Shown here: positions 7,886 to 15,852 of the stretch, one piece after another
Layout of the letters: every line of letters begins with the position of its first letter
Numbering within the stretch: the stretch's first letter is position 1
DNA from: an uncultured bacterium
Lineage (GTDB): Bacteria; Hydrogenedentota; Hydrogenedentia; Hydrogenedentales; CAILVY01
Direction of reading: 5' to 3'
Assembly: GCA_937951485.1 (NCBI GenBank)
Contig: CALEDJ010000002.1
Span: forward strand, 1 to 18,740
Length of the DNA: 18,740 bases
Notes under the pieces: model-generated
Told to the model about the DNA's origin: nothing
The model's input: the letters and a program-made list of their open reading frames with translations, nothing else
The model's database searches: none
Position numbers and translations under genes: made by a program

Positions 7886-8857
7886 ATGAATGAGCATCTT
7901 CAAGGCATTCAGTGGGCGCATGCGGTGAAGCAACAGGCGCGTTCGCTCGGTTTCGAAGCCTGCGGCATCGCCGATGCTCTTTCCCCCATTGATCCGGAGA
8001 TGCGTTTTGATGCATGGTTGCAGTCTGGATACCATGCGGACATGGCGTGGATGGCGCGGACGCGCAGCATCCGACTGAATCCCCAGGCATGGTTGCCCGG
8101 CGCGCGTTCCGCCGTAGTCGTGCTGCGCAACTATTTCCGGGCGTTTCCCGCGCCGGCGCCGGATGCTGCGCGGGTCGCCCGCTATGCTTGGGGTAGAGAC
8201 TACCACCGCGCCCTCGCCAAACCCATGAAACGGCTGGCGGCATTCCTCAATACGCTTCTTCCCGAGGCACAATCGCGGACATGTGTGGATGCCGGGCCGG
8301 TCCTGGAGCGCGCCTGGGCCGCCCGCGCCGGCCTCGGCTGGATCGGCAAGAACAGCCTTGTCCTGCGCCGGGACATGGGTTCCTGGTTTGTTCTCGGCGT
8401 CATCTTCACCACCCTTTCGATCGCGTCCGATGCGCCCATCGAGAACCACTGCGGTTCGTGCTCCGCCTGCATGGATGCCTGCCCCACCGGGGCAATTGTG
8501 TCGCCCGGCGTCGTGGATTCGCGCCGCTGCATCAGTTACCACACCATCGAGAATCGAGGCGATATCCCCGAATCCGTCCAGGAGGCTATGGACGCATGGG
8601 TCTTTGGCTGCGATATCTGCCAGGAAGTCTGCCCGTGGAACCGCAAAGCGCAGGAAACAGACGCGCCGGATTTCACCCCCCGCGAAAATGTCTGGAACCT
8701 GCGTGTTCAAGATATACTGGACATGGAAGAAGACGCGTTCGACCGGCGTTATGCAGGCACAGCGGTACGCCGCGCGAAATATGCCGGTATGCGCCGCAAT
8801 GCGCTGATCGTAAGGCAAAACCAACGCAGGATAAAGGAGTCGCAGGATGCTGAATGA
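7886..8857 (+). CDS. queG: Epoxyqueuosine reductase QueG
   Basis: 323 residues, slightly shorter than typical family members. QueG is a cytoplasmic, cobalamin-dependent iron-sulfur enzyme that reduces epoxyqueuosine to queuosine at the wobble position of GUN-anticodon tRNAs, the last step of queuosine synthesis. Visible signatures are the VDAGPVLER segment with the expected active-site Asp (D135), G-L-G-W-I-G-K-N-S just after it, a ferredoxin-like C189-x2-C192-x2-C195-x3-C199-P, C215 in R-R-C-I-S-Y, and C242-x2-C245-x3-C249-P-W-N. These match the ligands of the family's two [4Fe-4S] clusters. The start ATG 7886 has a weak AAAAGG upstream. It opens a short operon: the next reading frame starts inside its 3' end. 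No other queuosine genes are in the window. Confidence 0.95.
   Translation: MNEHLQGIQWAHAVKQQARSLGFEACGIADALSPIDPEMRFDAWLQSGYHADMAWMARTRSIRLNPQAWLPGARSAVVVLRNYFRAFPAPAPDAARVARYAWGRDYHRALAKPMKRLAAFLNTLLPEAQSRTCVDAGPVLERAWAARAGLGWIGKNSLVLRRDMGSWFVLGVIFTTLSIASDAPIENHCGSCSACMDACPTGAIVSPGVVDSRRCISYHTIENRGDIPESVQEAMDAWVFGCDICQEVCPWNRKAQETDAPDFTPRENVWNLRVQDILDMEEDAFDRRYAGTAVRRAKYAGMRRNALIVRQNQRRIKESQDAE
8834..8840 (+). promoter_or_regulatory. Strong ribosome binding site inside the end of queG
   Basis: AAAGGAG lies 6 nt before ATG 8847, within the last codons of queG. It is the best match to the Shine-Dalgarno sequence in this operon. It indicates that a translated gene once began, or still begins, at 8847. 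Confidence 0.6.
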
Positions 8858-9077
8858 AGCCGGAACGGACGATATGCGGAGGGGTTGAACGGAATCGTTC
8901 TTCAAGCGATACCTGCCGGGATGCGTCGCCGTGGCCATTGCCGCAATTTTCCCTGTTTCCTGCGCGGCGCAACAGCGCGTCGCCGGTGATATCATGATGC
9001 CGCAACAGGAGAGGACGCGCCCATGCCCACCACAATGGATATACGCAACTGCCTTCTGGAAAACAGCCCGTGGGTGA
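8847..9077 (+). pseudogene. Broken small exported-protein gene with one in-frame TGA
   Basis: From ATG 8847 the frame gives a 13-residue peptide (MLNEAGTDDMRRG) ending at TGA 8886-8888. The same frame then stays open to TGA 9075-9077. The part after the first TGA encodes a basic KR followed by a hydrophobic stretch (YLPGCVAVAIAAIFPVSCAA) that looks like a secretion signal, possibly lipoprotein-like, although PVSC is a poor lipobox. The rest is short, and its end overlaps the Nif3-like gene by about 55 nt, so the mature protein has probably been lost. The strong ribosome binding site suggests a decayed gene, an assembly error at the TGA, or less likely TGA readthrough. No homology is recognised. 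Confidence 0.4.
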
Positions 9078-9832
9078 ATCCGGAACGCACCGTGGACACG
9101 GTGACGGCAGGCGACCCCGCCCGTTCCGTGCGCAAGGCCGGGGTGTGCTGGTTTGCCTGCGTGGACACCATCCGCCAGGCGCATGCGGCCGGGTGGGACC
9201 TGCTCATCTGCCACGAACCGATTTTCTGGGAACACCATGCGGCGGAGGGCGCCTGGCGCCAACGTGAACCCGGCATTAAAAAACAGCGCCTGCTTGACGA
9301 AACCGGCCTGGTGATTTTCCGCGCCCACGACACTTGGGACCGATGGCCCGAAATCGGCATCCGCGATTCGTGGGCGCATGCGCTGGCACCCCACAAGCGT
9401 ATTTTTGCCGGCGAGGAAACCGAATCCCACCCTTTCCACGCCCTTTATGCGATTCCCGAACAGCCCCTGCGCGCGTTTGCGCAGTTTGTCGCGGACCGGC
9501 TCAAAACACTTGGCGAAGACAGCGTACAGGTTATGGGCGACCCTGAACGCATCGTCAGCCGCCCCGCGCTGGGAGTGGGGTGTATCGGCCCGGACAGCGA
9601 AATCGTCGCGCGCGGCGCCGATGTGCTTATCGTGTGTTACGACGGCGCCAGTTATTGGAGTGTGCGCGATCGGCTTTTCGAGCAGGGGGCGGCGATCATC
9701 ACTGTTGAGCATGGCGCCTCGGAAACGCCGGGCATGGCGACTATGTGTTGTCATCTCGCCGAAGGCTTTTCCGAGGTGGAATTCCAGTGCCTCGCCGCGC
9801 ATCCCCAGCCATGGACCGTGCGCGGACGTTGA
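9023..9832 (+). CDS. Nif3-like dinuclear metal centre protein (YbgI/YqfO family)
   Basis: 269 residues. Nif3-family proteins are widely conserved, bind two metal ions and are often labelled 'GTP cyclohydrolase I type 2', but their real reaction is unsettled. Diagnostic motifs are in order: a buried strand then L-L-I-C-H64-E-P-I-F-W (the family's H-H-P-[IL]-[IL]-F metal motif, with Glu replacing the second His), F-R-A-H102-D-T-W-D106 (normally H-T-N-x-D), and a C-terminal V-E-H230-G-A-S-E234-T-P-G-M (normally G-H-x-x-S-E). The E-for-H change at the first metal motif is a departure from the usual site. The start ATG 9023 follows AGGAG at 9007-9011. It is 6 nt upstream of the next gene, which suggests coupled translation. 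Confidence 0.88.
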   Translation: MPTTMDIRNCLLENSPWVNPERTVDTVTAGDPARSVRKAGVCWFACVDTIRQAHAAGWDLLICHEPIFWEHHAAEGAWRQREPGIKKQRLLDETGLVIFRAHDTWDRWPEIGIRDSWAHALAPHKRIFAGEETESHPFHALYAIPEQPLRAFAQFVADRLKTLGEDSVQVMGDPERIVSRPALGVGCIGPDSEIVARGADVLIVCYDGASYWSVRDRLFEQGAAIITVEHGASETPGMATMCCHLAEGFSEVEFQCLAAHPQPWTVRGR

Positions 9833-9838
9833 TCCCTC

Positions 9839-10231
9839 ATGCTGCGATTCGGCGTTACAGAAAAAAAGGAAGCCGCGCTGGCCGCGCGCATGGCGGCCCT
9901 TGGCATCGAGGAGGAGGACCTGGAAGAGCGCTTTGTCCGTGCAGGCGGTCCCGGCGGGCAGAAAGTGAACCGCTCCGCCACGTGCGTCTACCTGAGGCAT
10001 CGCCCCACGGGGCTGGAAGTAAAAATGCAGCGCGAGCGTTCACAGGCGCTGAACCGTTATTTGGCGCGCCGCCGCCTTTGTGAACTTGTCGAAGCCCGGG
10101 AACTCGGCGCTGACAGCCCGGAATCCAGGCGCCGCGCCAAAATCCGCAAGCAAAAGACCCGCCGCGCGCGGCGGGGAAAACAACGTCATCCTGGGGAAAA
10201 CGACAGCGATACAAGCGAATCCTCCGCATAG
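9839..10231 (+). CDS. Small release-factor-like protein with GGQ motif (ribosome rescue type)
   Basis: 130 residues, only the catalytic domain of class I release factors. G-G-P-G-G39-G40-Q41-K-V-N-R-S is the peptidyl-tRNA hydrolysis loop. It is followed by V-K-M-Q-R-E-R-S-Q-x-L-N-R, typical of domain 3, and a basic tail (RRRAKIRKQKTRRARR) expected to enter the mRNA channel. No stop-codon recognition domain is present. Relatives such as ArfB/YaeJ and the mitochondrial MTRFR (C12orf65) group release stalled ribosomes without a stop codon; that role is inferred. It starts 6 nt after the Nif3-like stop with no clear ribosome binding site, so it is probably translated by coupling. It is the last gene of the queG operon. 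Confidence 0.9.
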   Translation: MLRFGVTEKKEAALAARMAALGIEEEDLEERFVRAGGPGGQKVNRSATCVYLRHRPTGLEVKMQRERSQALNRYLARRRLCELVEARELGADSPESRRRAKIRKQKTRRARRGKQRHPGENDSDTSESSA

Positions 10232-10234
10232 AAC

Positions 10235-10274
10235 AACGCCGGAACACGGTTTTTGCCATGTTCCGGCGTTTTTT
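10235..10274 (+). terminator. Intrinsic terminator of the queG operon
   Basis: Perfect 12-bp stem: AACGCCGGAACA (10235-10246) pairs with TGTTCCGGCGTT (10259-10270), with a 12-nt loop and a run of T at 10269-10274. It sits between convergent genes. On the minus strand no T-run follows, so termination from that side would be weaker. Confidence 0.9.
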
Positions 10275-10291
10275 CTTGAACGGAATCGCTG

Positions 10292-11617
10292 TCAGACAAG
10301 CGTCTCCGGTTCGAATCCGGGCCGATATATGCGCTTGATGTGTGTATTCGCTTCGTCATCGCTGACGAATCGTTCCGTCGTCGGGTCGAAGGCAAGAGAA
10401 CGGCCCAGCCGATAAGCGATATTGCCGATCTGGCAATGCACACAGGAGATGTGCGCCTCGAGAGGCGTCATAGGCAAATCTTCCACCTTGCGCGAACGCA
10501 CCGCCTTGAAGAAACGCTGCCACTTGTTCACAGACGGCGGCGTTTCGACTTCGCTCGGGATCGGCAGTGTCTCGCCGCGCTTGCGCTCATCATAGGAGAA
10601 AAAGCCCTTGCCGCGCACCCAGTAGCCGTCGGTGCCGAAAGCGCTGTTGCCGCAGTTGCCGCCGTCCGCTTCCTGGAAGGAACCCAGGTTGCGCACCTCG
10701 AATGTCATCATTGAGCCGTCGGCATAGGTGAACGACGTGGCCTGGGTATTGGGAGTCTCGCCGCAATCGTCCCATCCATAGCGGCCTCCCGTGCTGTACA
10801 CCTTTACCGGCAGACCCCGGTTATGCGACCAGCACGCGATGTCCATTTCGTGCACGCCCTGGTTGCCGATTTCGCCGTTGCCGTATTCCCAGAACCAGTG
10901 CCAGTTGTAATGCACATAGAGGCCGCGTCCGCGTTCCGTCACCAGGTATTCCCGATCCATGGCCGGCCCCTGCCACAGCGTCCAGTCCAATTCTTCGGGG
11001 GGCGTGCCGGGCTTGCCGTGGCCGATGGCATAGCGGTTGCCATTCTTGTACACATAACCGCGTGAGTGAACAATCTTGCCGATAAATCCATCGTGTATCA
11101 ATTTCATGTCGCGGATCAGACGCGAATCAGAGCGCGCCTGTGTGCCATGCATCACGATGCGGCCGTATTTTTCCGCAGCGGCCACCAGTTGCCGGCCTTC
11201 CCACACATTGTGCGAAAGCGGCTTTTCAACGTAAACGTCCTTCCCCGCCTTGCACGCCCACATGCTGATGACCGTATGCGAATGATTAGGAGTGGCGATG
11301 GTCATGGCATGAATGTTTTCATCCGCCAGCGCCTCACGCACGTCTTTGTACGCCTTGGGGGCTTTGCCCTGTTCCCGTTCCACGGCGCGCACACCACGTT
11401 CCAGCACTTTTGCGTCCACGTCGCACAGGGCGACAATTTCCGCTTCGTCCTTCATGCCCAGAATATCTTTGATGTGGCTGCCGCCCTGGCCGTTGAATCC
11501 CACGACACATACGCCGATGCGGTCGTTTGCGCCAAAGACTTTTCCTTTGCCCATTGCGCCGGCAGCCACTACGGCGGCCGCCGAAGCGCCCAGAAACTTC
11601 CTTCGTGTTACACCCAT
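10292..11617 (-). CDS. Tat-exported Gfo/Idh/MocA family oxidoreductase (copy 1)
   Basis: 441 residues. The N terminus has a twin-arginine signal (T-R5-R6-K-F-L-G, then A-rich core to about residue 25), so export of the folded, cofactor-loaded enzyme is predicted. A Rossmann nucleotide site follows (I-G-V-C-V-V-G-F-N-G-Q-G near 34-45). Then come A-T-P-N-H (109-112), the family E131-K-P motif, and G-N-Q-G-V-H256-E-M-D259 with the likely catalytic His. Such enzymes oxidise or reduce sugars and related alcohols with NAD(P); the substrate is unknown. AGGAG at 11626-11630 lies 8 nt before the start. It is a close paralogue of the gene upstream (11777-13066), 159 bp away on the same strand, with nearly the same N terminus. 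The C terminus (FEPETLV) falls within a DNA stretch that mimics a tRNA T-arm. Confidence 0.93.
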   Translation of the reverse strand: MGVTRRKFLGASAAAVVAAGAMGKGKVFGANDRIGVCVVGFNGQGGSHIKDILGMKDEAEIVALCDVDAKVLERGVRAVEREQGKAPKAYKDVREALADENIHAMTIATPNHSHTVISMWACKAGKDVYVEKPLSHNVWEGRQLVAAAEKYGRIVMHGTQARSDSRLIRDMKLIHDGFIGKIVHSRGYVYKNGNRYAIGHGKPGTPPEELDWTLWQGPAMDREYLVTERGRGLYVHYNWHWFWEYGNGEIGNQGVHEMDIACWSHNRGLPVKVYSTGGRYGWDDCGETPNTQATSFTYADGSMMTFEVRNLGSFQEADGGNCGNSAFGTDGYWVRGKGFFSYDERKRGETLPIPSEVETPPSVNKWQRFFKAVRSRKVEDLPMTPLEAHISCVHCQIGNIAYRLGRSLAFDPTTERFVSDDEANTHIKRIYRPGFEPETLV

Positions 11618-11776
11618 TACTCAGTCTCCTGTGTTGTGCCTTTACGGGACAGAACTTTGATCCGCCAGTTCAACGCCGGTATTCATGTGTCACGCACCAA
11701 AACTGGATTCGTGTCCGTCTCTATTGCTTTTCTTGACCAACGGGGCGCCATGCCCGCGTGGATGACATTGCCGGTT

Positions 11777-13066
11777 TCATGCTATTTCCGGCACCGCAAA
11801 ATCAGGGTGGTATTCCCTGGTGAGCAGCGCGTCCGCATCCGGGGCATCCTTGAATCGTTCAGTTTCGGGATCAAACTCCAGGGAGCGCCCGACCCGATAG
11901 GCGATATTTGCCAGGTGACAGTGCGCCGACGCCAGATGTCCATCGAGCGCGGTGCCATGGATGTCCTCTTCCTTGCGGCTGATCACCGCGTTCAGGAAAT
12001 TTGCATAACAATCCCCCGATTCCGGTATGGGATATCGGGACCCCGAAAGGCGGATTTCCTTGCCGGAATCATCGAAGAAACCCTTGCCTTGCACGTAATA
12101 GCCGGATTTGCCGTAGAAGAGGTTGCCCACGCCCACGCCTTCCTCGGTATGCGTGGCGCGTCCGCGCACTTCAAATTGCAGCATGGTGCCATCGGGATAG
12201 GTGAAAGTTGCAACCTGCGTATTGGGGGTTTCGCACGCATCCTCGTAAGTATAGCGGCCGCCGGCGCTGAAAACCTTCACGGGCATGCCCCGGTTCATGC
12301 CCCACACGGCGATGTCCATCTGGTGCACGCCCTGGTTGCCGATGTCGCCGTTGCCATAATGCCAGAACCAATGCCAGTTGTAGTGGACGTACATCGGGTT
12401 GTAGGGTTTTTCAGAAGCCGGCCCCTGCCACAAGCGCCAATGCAGATGCGGCGGCGCGTCCTGATCCTGCGCCACCGGCACGGCGTCCCGCCGTTTGTAG
12501 CACAGCGCCCGCGCCATGTAAAGCGGTCCGATGATTTCACCCGATTGCAGCAGGGCAATGTCGCGCTGCCACCGTCCGTCGGACCGGGCCTGCGTCCCAT
12601 GCTGTACGATGCGCCCTGTCCGCCGGACCGTTTCCACCAATTGCCGCCCTTCCCAGACATTGTGGGACAGCGGTTTTTCCACATAGACATCCTTGCCCGC
12701 CAGACAGGCCCAGATCGTCGCCAATGAATGCCAATGGTTCGGCGTGGCGATACCCAGCACATGAATGGATTCTTCAGCCAGTGCGTTGCGAATATCCGTG
12801 AACGTCTTTGGGCGTTTGCCCGTTTTGCGTTCCACCTGCGCAGCGCTCGCATTCAAAACCCGTTCATCCACATCGCAAAGCGCCACCACTTCGGAACGCG
12901 GGTCGCGCATGAAGCCATCGCAGAGACTTTGCCCTCGGCCGTTCAGTCCCATCACGCATACGCCAATCCGGTCGTTGGCCCCGAATACGCGTCCTTTTGC
13001 CATGGCGCCCGCCGCGACGACCGCCGCCGTAGTGGCGCCCAGAAAGTTGCGTCGTGACATGCCCAT
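11777..13066 (-). CDS. Tat-exported Gfo/Idh/MocA family oxidoreductase (copy 2)
   Basis: 429 residues from ATG 13066. The frame is open to 13180, but ATG 13066 is preferred because it gives a Tat signal at the very N terminus (S-R5-R6-N-F-L-G) and has AGGGAG at 13075-13080. It has the same architecture as the neighbouring paralogue: nucleotide loop I-G-V-C-V-M-G-L-N-G-R-G, A-T-P-N-H, E130-K-P and G-N-Q-G-V-H248-Q-M-D. NAD(P)-dependent sugar oxidoreductase is the likely class; the substrate is unknown. The two tandem copies are probably transcribed together, and may act on different sugars or as a pair. It is divergently placed from the RND exporter gene. Confidence 0.93.
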   Translation of the reverse strand: MGMSRRNFLGATTAAVVAAGAMAKGRVFGANDRIGVCVMGLNGRGQSLCDGFMRDPRSEVVALCDVDERVLNASAAQVERKTGKRPKTFTDIRNALAEESIHVLGIATPNHWHSLATIWACLAGKDVYVEKPLSHNVWEGRQLVETVRRTGRIVQHGTQARSDGRWQRDIALLQSGEIIGPLYMARALCYKRRDAVPVAQDQDAPPHLHWRLWQGPASEKPYNPMYVHYNWHWFWHYGNGDIGNQGVHQMDIAVWGMNRGMPVKVFSAGGRYTYEDACETPNTQVATFTYPDGTMLQFEVRGRATHTEEGVGVGNLFYGKSGYYVQGKGFFDDSGKEIRLSGSRYPIPESGDCYANFLNAVISRKEEDIHGTALDGHLASAHCHLANIAYRVGRSLEFDPETERFKDAPDADALLTREYHPDFAVPEIA

Positions 13067-13453
13067 TGGTTGCTCTCCCTGTTGAAGACGCCCCAAGAAA
13101 TTGGAACTCTTGGGCTTTTTCTTGGACCGATGTGCGTTTTCTTTGGTTTCCATTGTGACCGATTTTCTGCAAAAATGCAAGAAAATCCCGTAATATCACC
13201 CTGTGAACGCGAAACCCGGACCGCGATGTTGATCTCTATCCACCTCATGTTCTCGTTGTTCATGCTCCGGATTGGGCGCGGCATGGTCGGGGTGCATTAT
13301 CGGCGGCCGCTAAGGTACACTACGGGAACTTGAGCCAGCGACGGCTGGATTGGGGAAAACACGGCCGCGCACGTAGTTGGGTAAGAACGCATAACGATAC
13401 GCCGGGATCAGGGAGCGGTCCTGCGGCGTACGAAAAGATTTCAAAGCGATTTG
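13067..13453. other. Divergent intergenic region with an antisense terminator-like hairpin
   Basis: This 387-bp region separates the minus-strand oxidoreductase from the plus-strand exporter. It contains a plus-strand hairpin, CCCAAGA (13092-13098) with TCTTGGG (13108-13114), followed by CTTTTT (13115-13120). That is the shape of an intrinsic terminator facing away from the oxidoreductase gene. In the oxidoreductase mRNA it would be a leader hairpin just upstream of the ribosome binding site. No convincing promoter of either direction was found by eye, and nothing else is identified. Confidence 0.4.
13075..13080 (-). promoter_or_regulatory. Ribosome binding site that sets the start of oxidoreductase copy 2
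   Basis: AGGGAG on the minus strand lies 8 nt before ATG 13066. It supports that start over the upstream in-frame ATG at 13180, which would place 38 Lys-rich residues ahead of the twin-arginine motif. Confidence 0.7.
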
Positions 13454-15697
13454 ATGAAACACACGGAAGAAATCTATTGGTGGGAACGCTTGTCGCGACG
13501 GGCGGCTGTTGTGCTGTTGTTGCTGGGAATTGCGGCGATCCCATTCGCAATGCGCATACCCGTGGACAACCGGATGGAGAATTTTCTCAGTGTCCGGAGC
13601 AAGGGCGCGGCGCAATATGACCGCTTTCGCGCAATTTTCGGCAGTGATGAATATGTGATCGCCGCATACACCGGCAAAGACCTGTTTGATCCCGGCGCGC
13701 TCGATGCGCAACTGGACGCCTATGACCTGCTGCGAGAAGTGCCCTTTGTCAAGCGCGTTTCCGGCGTGCCGCAGGTCTATGAGGAGGTATTCGGCGCGGA
13801 GGACGCCGGGGAACTGAAAAAAGACTTTCTCGCGACGCCGTTTTACAAGAACTTCCTGATATCCGAAGATGGGAAGGTGGCGGGGCTGTTTCTGGAGACC
13901 GATGCGCCGGTGGCGGTGGAAGGACGGCGGGAACTGATACGGGCGATAGAGTCGGCCCTGCAACCGCTGCGCGATTACGGGTTCAGTGTTTATGTCGTGG
14001 GCTCCGCTACGCTGCACCTGGTGATGGAAGATATCACCACGCAGGAAACACAGCGCACATTTCCAGTGGCGTTGTTCTGCTCGTTGCTGATGATGATCAT
14101 TTTGTTCCGGTCGTTTCGCGCGATGCTGGTGGCGGTGCTGAGCACGGCGCTGACGATTGTGCTCGTGGTGGGGCTGATGGGTGTTGTGGGCGCGCCGATG
14201 AGTATGGTGACCTCGGTGTTGCCGCTGCTGCTGTGGGTGCTGGGGCTTGCCAACATCATCCACATCACCCGGTGCTATCAGGAACATCACGCCGCCATCA
14301 ATTCCGTGCATGATTCGGTGGTGGCTGCGTTGCGGGACAAGGCGCTGCCCTGCGCCCTCGCCGCATTCACCACCGCCTGCGGCTTTCTGTCGCTGCTCAC
14401 CGCCAACATGCGCCCCATCCAGGAGTTGGGCGTTTTTGCGGCGGCGGGGCTGGTGATTTCGCTCGTGGTGAACCTGAGCGTGGGGTTGCTGCTGATTCGG
14501 CTCTTGCGGGTGCCGGCGCACGGCAGGAAAAAACCGCGCCCCATGAGGTGGACGGTCTGGTCGGGACATTTCGCCATGCGTCATGCCCGGCTGATGCTGG
14601 GCATCGGCGGCGTCCTGGTGGCGCTCACCCTGTACAGCCTGACCTTCCTGCGCGTGGAATCAAACACGCTCAGTTTCCTGCCTGAGGATTTGGACCAGGT
14701 GCGGCATTATATGTTTGTCAGCGAGCGGCTGACCGGGCTGGATTCCCTGGAAATTGTAGTGGAAGTGCCGAACGGCTGGCTGGACGAGCGGTGCTGGGGG
14801 CCGATGGAATCGCTTACGGAGCAATTATCCAGGCAGCCGGGCGTGGCCCGGGTGGTGTCGCCGCTCGATTTGATAAAAAAACTGAACCAGTGGGATCACG
14901 ATTTTGACCCGGCGTTCTATGTGCTCCCGGAAAACACCGCCGCCGCCCAGGCGCTGGTGGATGAGTTGGACGAGGCGGCCCAGGAAGAATTGTCGCGGAT
15001 CGTCGCGGAGAACGGCACAGTCATGCGCATATCGGTGTTGATCCGCGATGCGAGCACCAGCCATTTTCTGGACATCGCCCGACAGGCCGAGGAATTCCTG
15101 CATAATCTTCCCCCGCCCATGACAGGTTACATAACGGGTATTGTGCTGCTGTTGGCCGAAGCGGAGTTGGGTTTGGTCACCACGCAAATCACCAGTTTCA
15201 GTTTCGCTTTTGTCAGCATCTTCCTGTGTATCCTGATAGGCTTGCGCTCCTGGCGGCTCACGCTGGTTTCCTTTGCTCCCAACCTGCTGCCGATCCTCTG
15301 CACATTCGGTCTCATGGCCCTGCTCGATGTGCCGCTCGACTGCGCCACGGTCATGGTGGCCAGCGTGGCGCTCGGTATTGCCGTGGACAACGCCATCCAC
15401 ATGCTCAGCGCCTGCAAGCAAAGCCTGCGTTCAGAGCATTCGCTTGCCGCCGCGATGGAAACGGCCTTGGGCAGGGTGGGCCCACCCATCACAATCAGCA
15501 CGGCGACGGCCTGCATCGGCTTTTTTGCAATGGGCTGGTCCGTCTTTATACCAATTCATTATTTCGGCATTTTGTGCGGCTTTGCCATGATTGTCGCCCT
15601 GGTGGCGGACATCATGCTGATCCCGGCCATTCTACAAGTGCTTGCGGCAAGAACGTCTGTCGGCCTGGAATGCGTGCCGCCACAAAGCGGTGAATAG
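13454..15697 (+). CDS. RND superfamily (MMPL-type) exporter
   Basis: 747 residues from ATG 13454; the frame also has a TTG directly before it, but ATG is preferred although no good ribosome binding site is visible. Inner-membrane protein with the two-fold RND layout: one helix (about 17-33), a periplasmic domain (about 35-200), five helices (about 203-219, 223-245, 251-271, 299-318, 325-349), helix 7 (about 380-398), a second periplasmic domain, and five C-terminal helices ending near 740. The second half carries A-L-G-I-A-V-D645-N-A-I-H, the usual acidic residue for proton relay in this superfamily. The equivalent place in the first half has L-A-N-I-I-H without it. COG1033/MMPL members export lipids and other hydrophobic compounds; the substrate is unknown. 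Neighbouring acyltransferase and TPR genes could suggest envelope-lipid traffic. Confidence 0.9.
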   Translation: MKHTEEIYWWERLSRRAAVVLLLLGIAAIPFAMRIPVDNRMENFLSVRSKGAAQYDRFRAIFGSDEYVIAAYTGKDLFDPGALDAQLDAYDLLREVPFVKRVSGVPQVYEEVFGAEDAGELKKDFLATPFYKNFLISEDGKVAGLFLETDAPVAVEGRRELIRAIESALQPLRDYGFSVYVVGSATLHLVMEDITTQETQRTFPVALFCSLLMMIILFRSFRAMLVAVLSTALTIVLVVGLMGVVGAPMSMVTSVLPLLLWVLGLANIIHITRCYQEHHAAINSVHDSVVAALRDKALPCALAAFTTACGFLSLLTANMRPIQELGVFAAAGLVISLVVNLSVGLLLIRLLRVPAHGRKKPRPMRWTVWSGHFAMRHARLMLGIGGVLVALTLYSLTFLRVESNTLSFLPEDLDQVRHYMFVSERLTGLDSLEIVVEVPNGWLDERCWGPMESLTEQLSRQPGVARVVSPLDLIKKLNQWDHDFDPAFYVLPENTAAAQALVDELDEAAQEELSRIVAENGTVMRISVLIRDASTSHFLDIARQAEEFLHNLPPPMTGYITGIVLLLAEAELGLVTTQITSFSFAFVSIFLCILIGLRSWRLTLVSFAPNLLPILCTFGLMALLDVPLDCATVMVASVALGIAVDNAIHMLSACKQSLRSEHSLAAAMETALGRVGPPITISTATACIGFFAMGWSVFIPIHYFGILCGFAMIVALVADIMLIPAILQVLAARTSVGLECVPPQSGE

Positions 15698-15784
15698 ACC
15701 GAAGCGGGCTTCGTCCATTTCCGGTGACGGGATATGTTTCCGCTATGGATGTAAAAACCGACAGTGGTTGAAACGCAGTCCAAT

Positions 15785-15814
15785 TTGGCGGGCGCAGCCG
15801 CCACCTGCTACAAT
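15785..15814 (+). promoter_or_regulatory. Candidate promoter of the TPR protein gene
   Basis: TTGGCG (15785-15790) and TACAAT (15809-15814) are separated by 18 nt. The spacer region includes the palindrome TGGCGG-gcgcag-CCGCCA (15786-15803), which could be an operator. The distance to ATG 15853 is about 38 nt. Confidence 0.4.
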
Positions 15815-15852
15815 CTGCGCCGTTTGTGCAATCTCAATGCAGGAGAACGCTG

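Noticed and set aside
6529-7887. 452-codon minus-strand frame opposite the Ig-like domains
   Set aside because: Antisense to clear Ig-like domains; no domain and no start signal.
7760-10000. 746-codon open frame on the minus strand
   Set aside because: It lies entirely opposite queG, the Nif3-like gene and the release-factor-like gene, which have clear motifs. The translation is Arg/His/Ala/Gly-rich without any recognisable domain, as expected for a GC-rich antisense frame.
10301-10328. tRNA-like T-arm (GGTTCGAATCC) on the plus strand
   Set aside because: A 5-bp T-stem with TTCGAAT loop is present, but no matching acceptor strand, anticodon arm or D-arm exists upstream. The same bases encode the C terminus of the oxidoreductase, where the paralogue has a similar ending.
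11066-12727. 553-codon open frame on the plus strand
   Set aside because: It is antisense to the two Gfo/Idh/MocA genes, whose protein motifs are unmistakable. It even runs across their intergenic gap with no ribosome binding site.
13310-14584. 424-codon minus-strand frame opposite the RND exporter
   Set aside because: His/Gln/Arg-rich composition is typical of the reverse complement of membrane-helix codons.
15700-15713. Short hairpin CGAAG-cggg-CTTCG after the RND gene as a terminator
   Set aside because: Only 5 bp, with no T-run; too weak to call.
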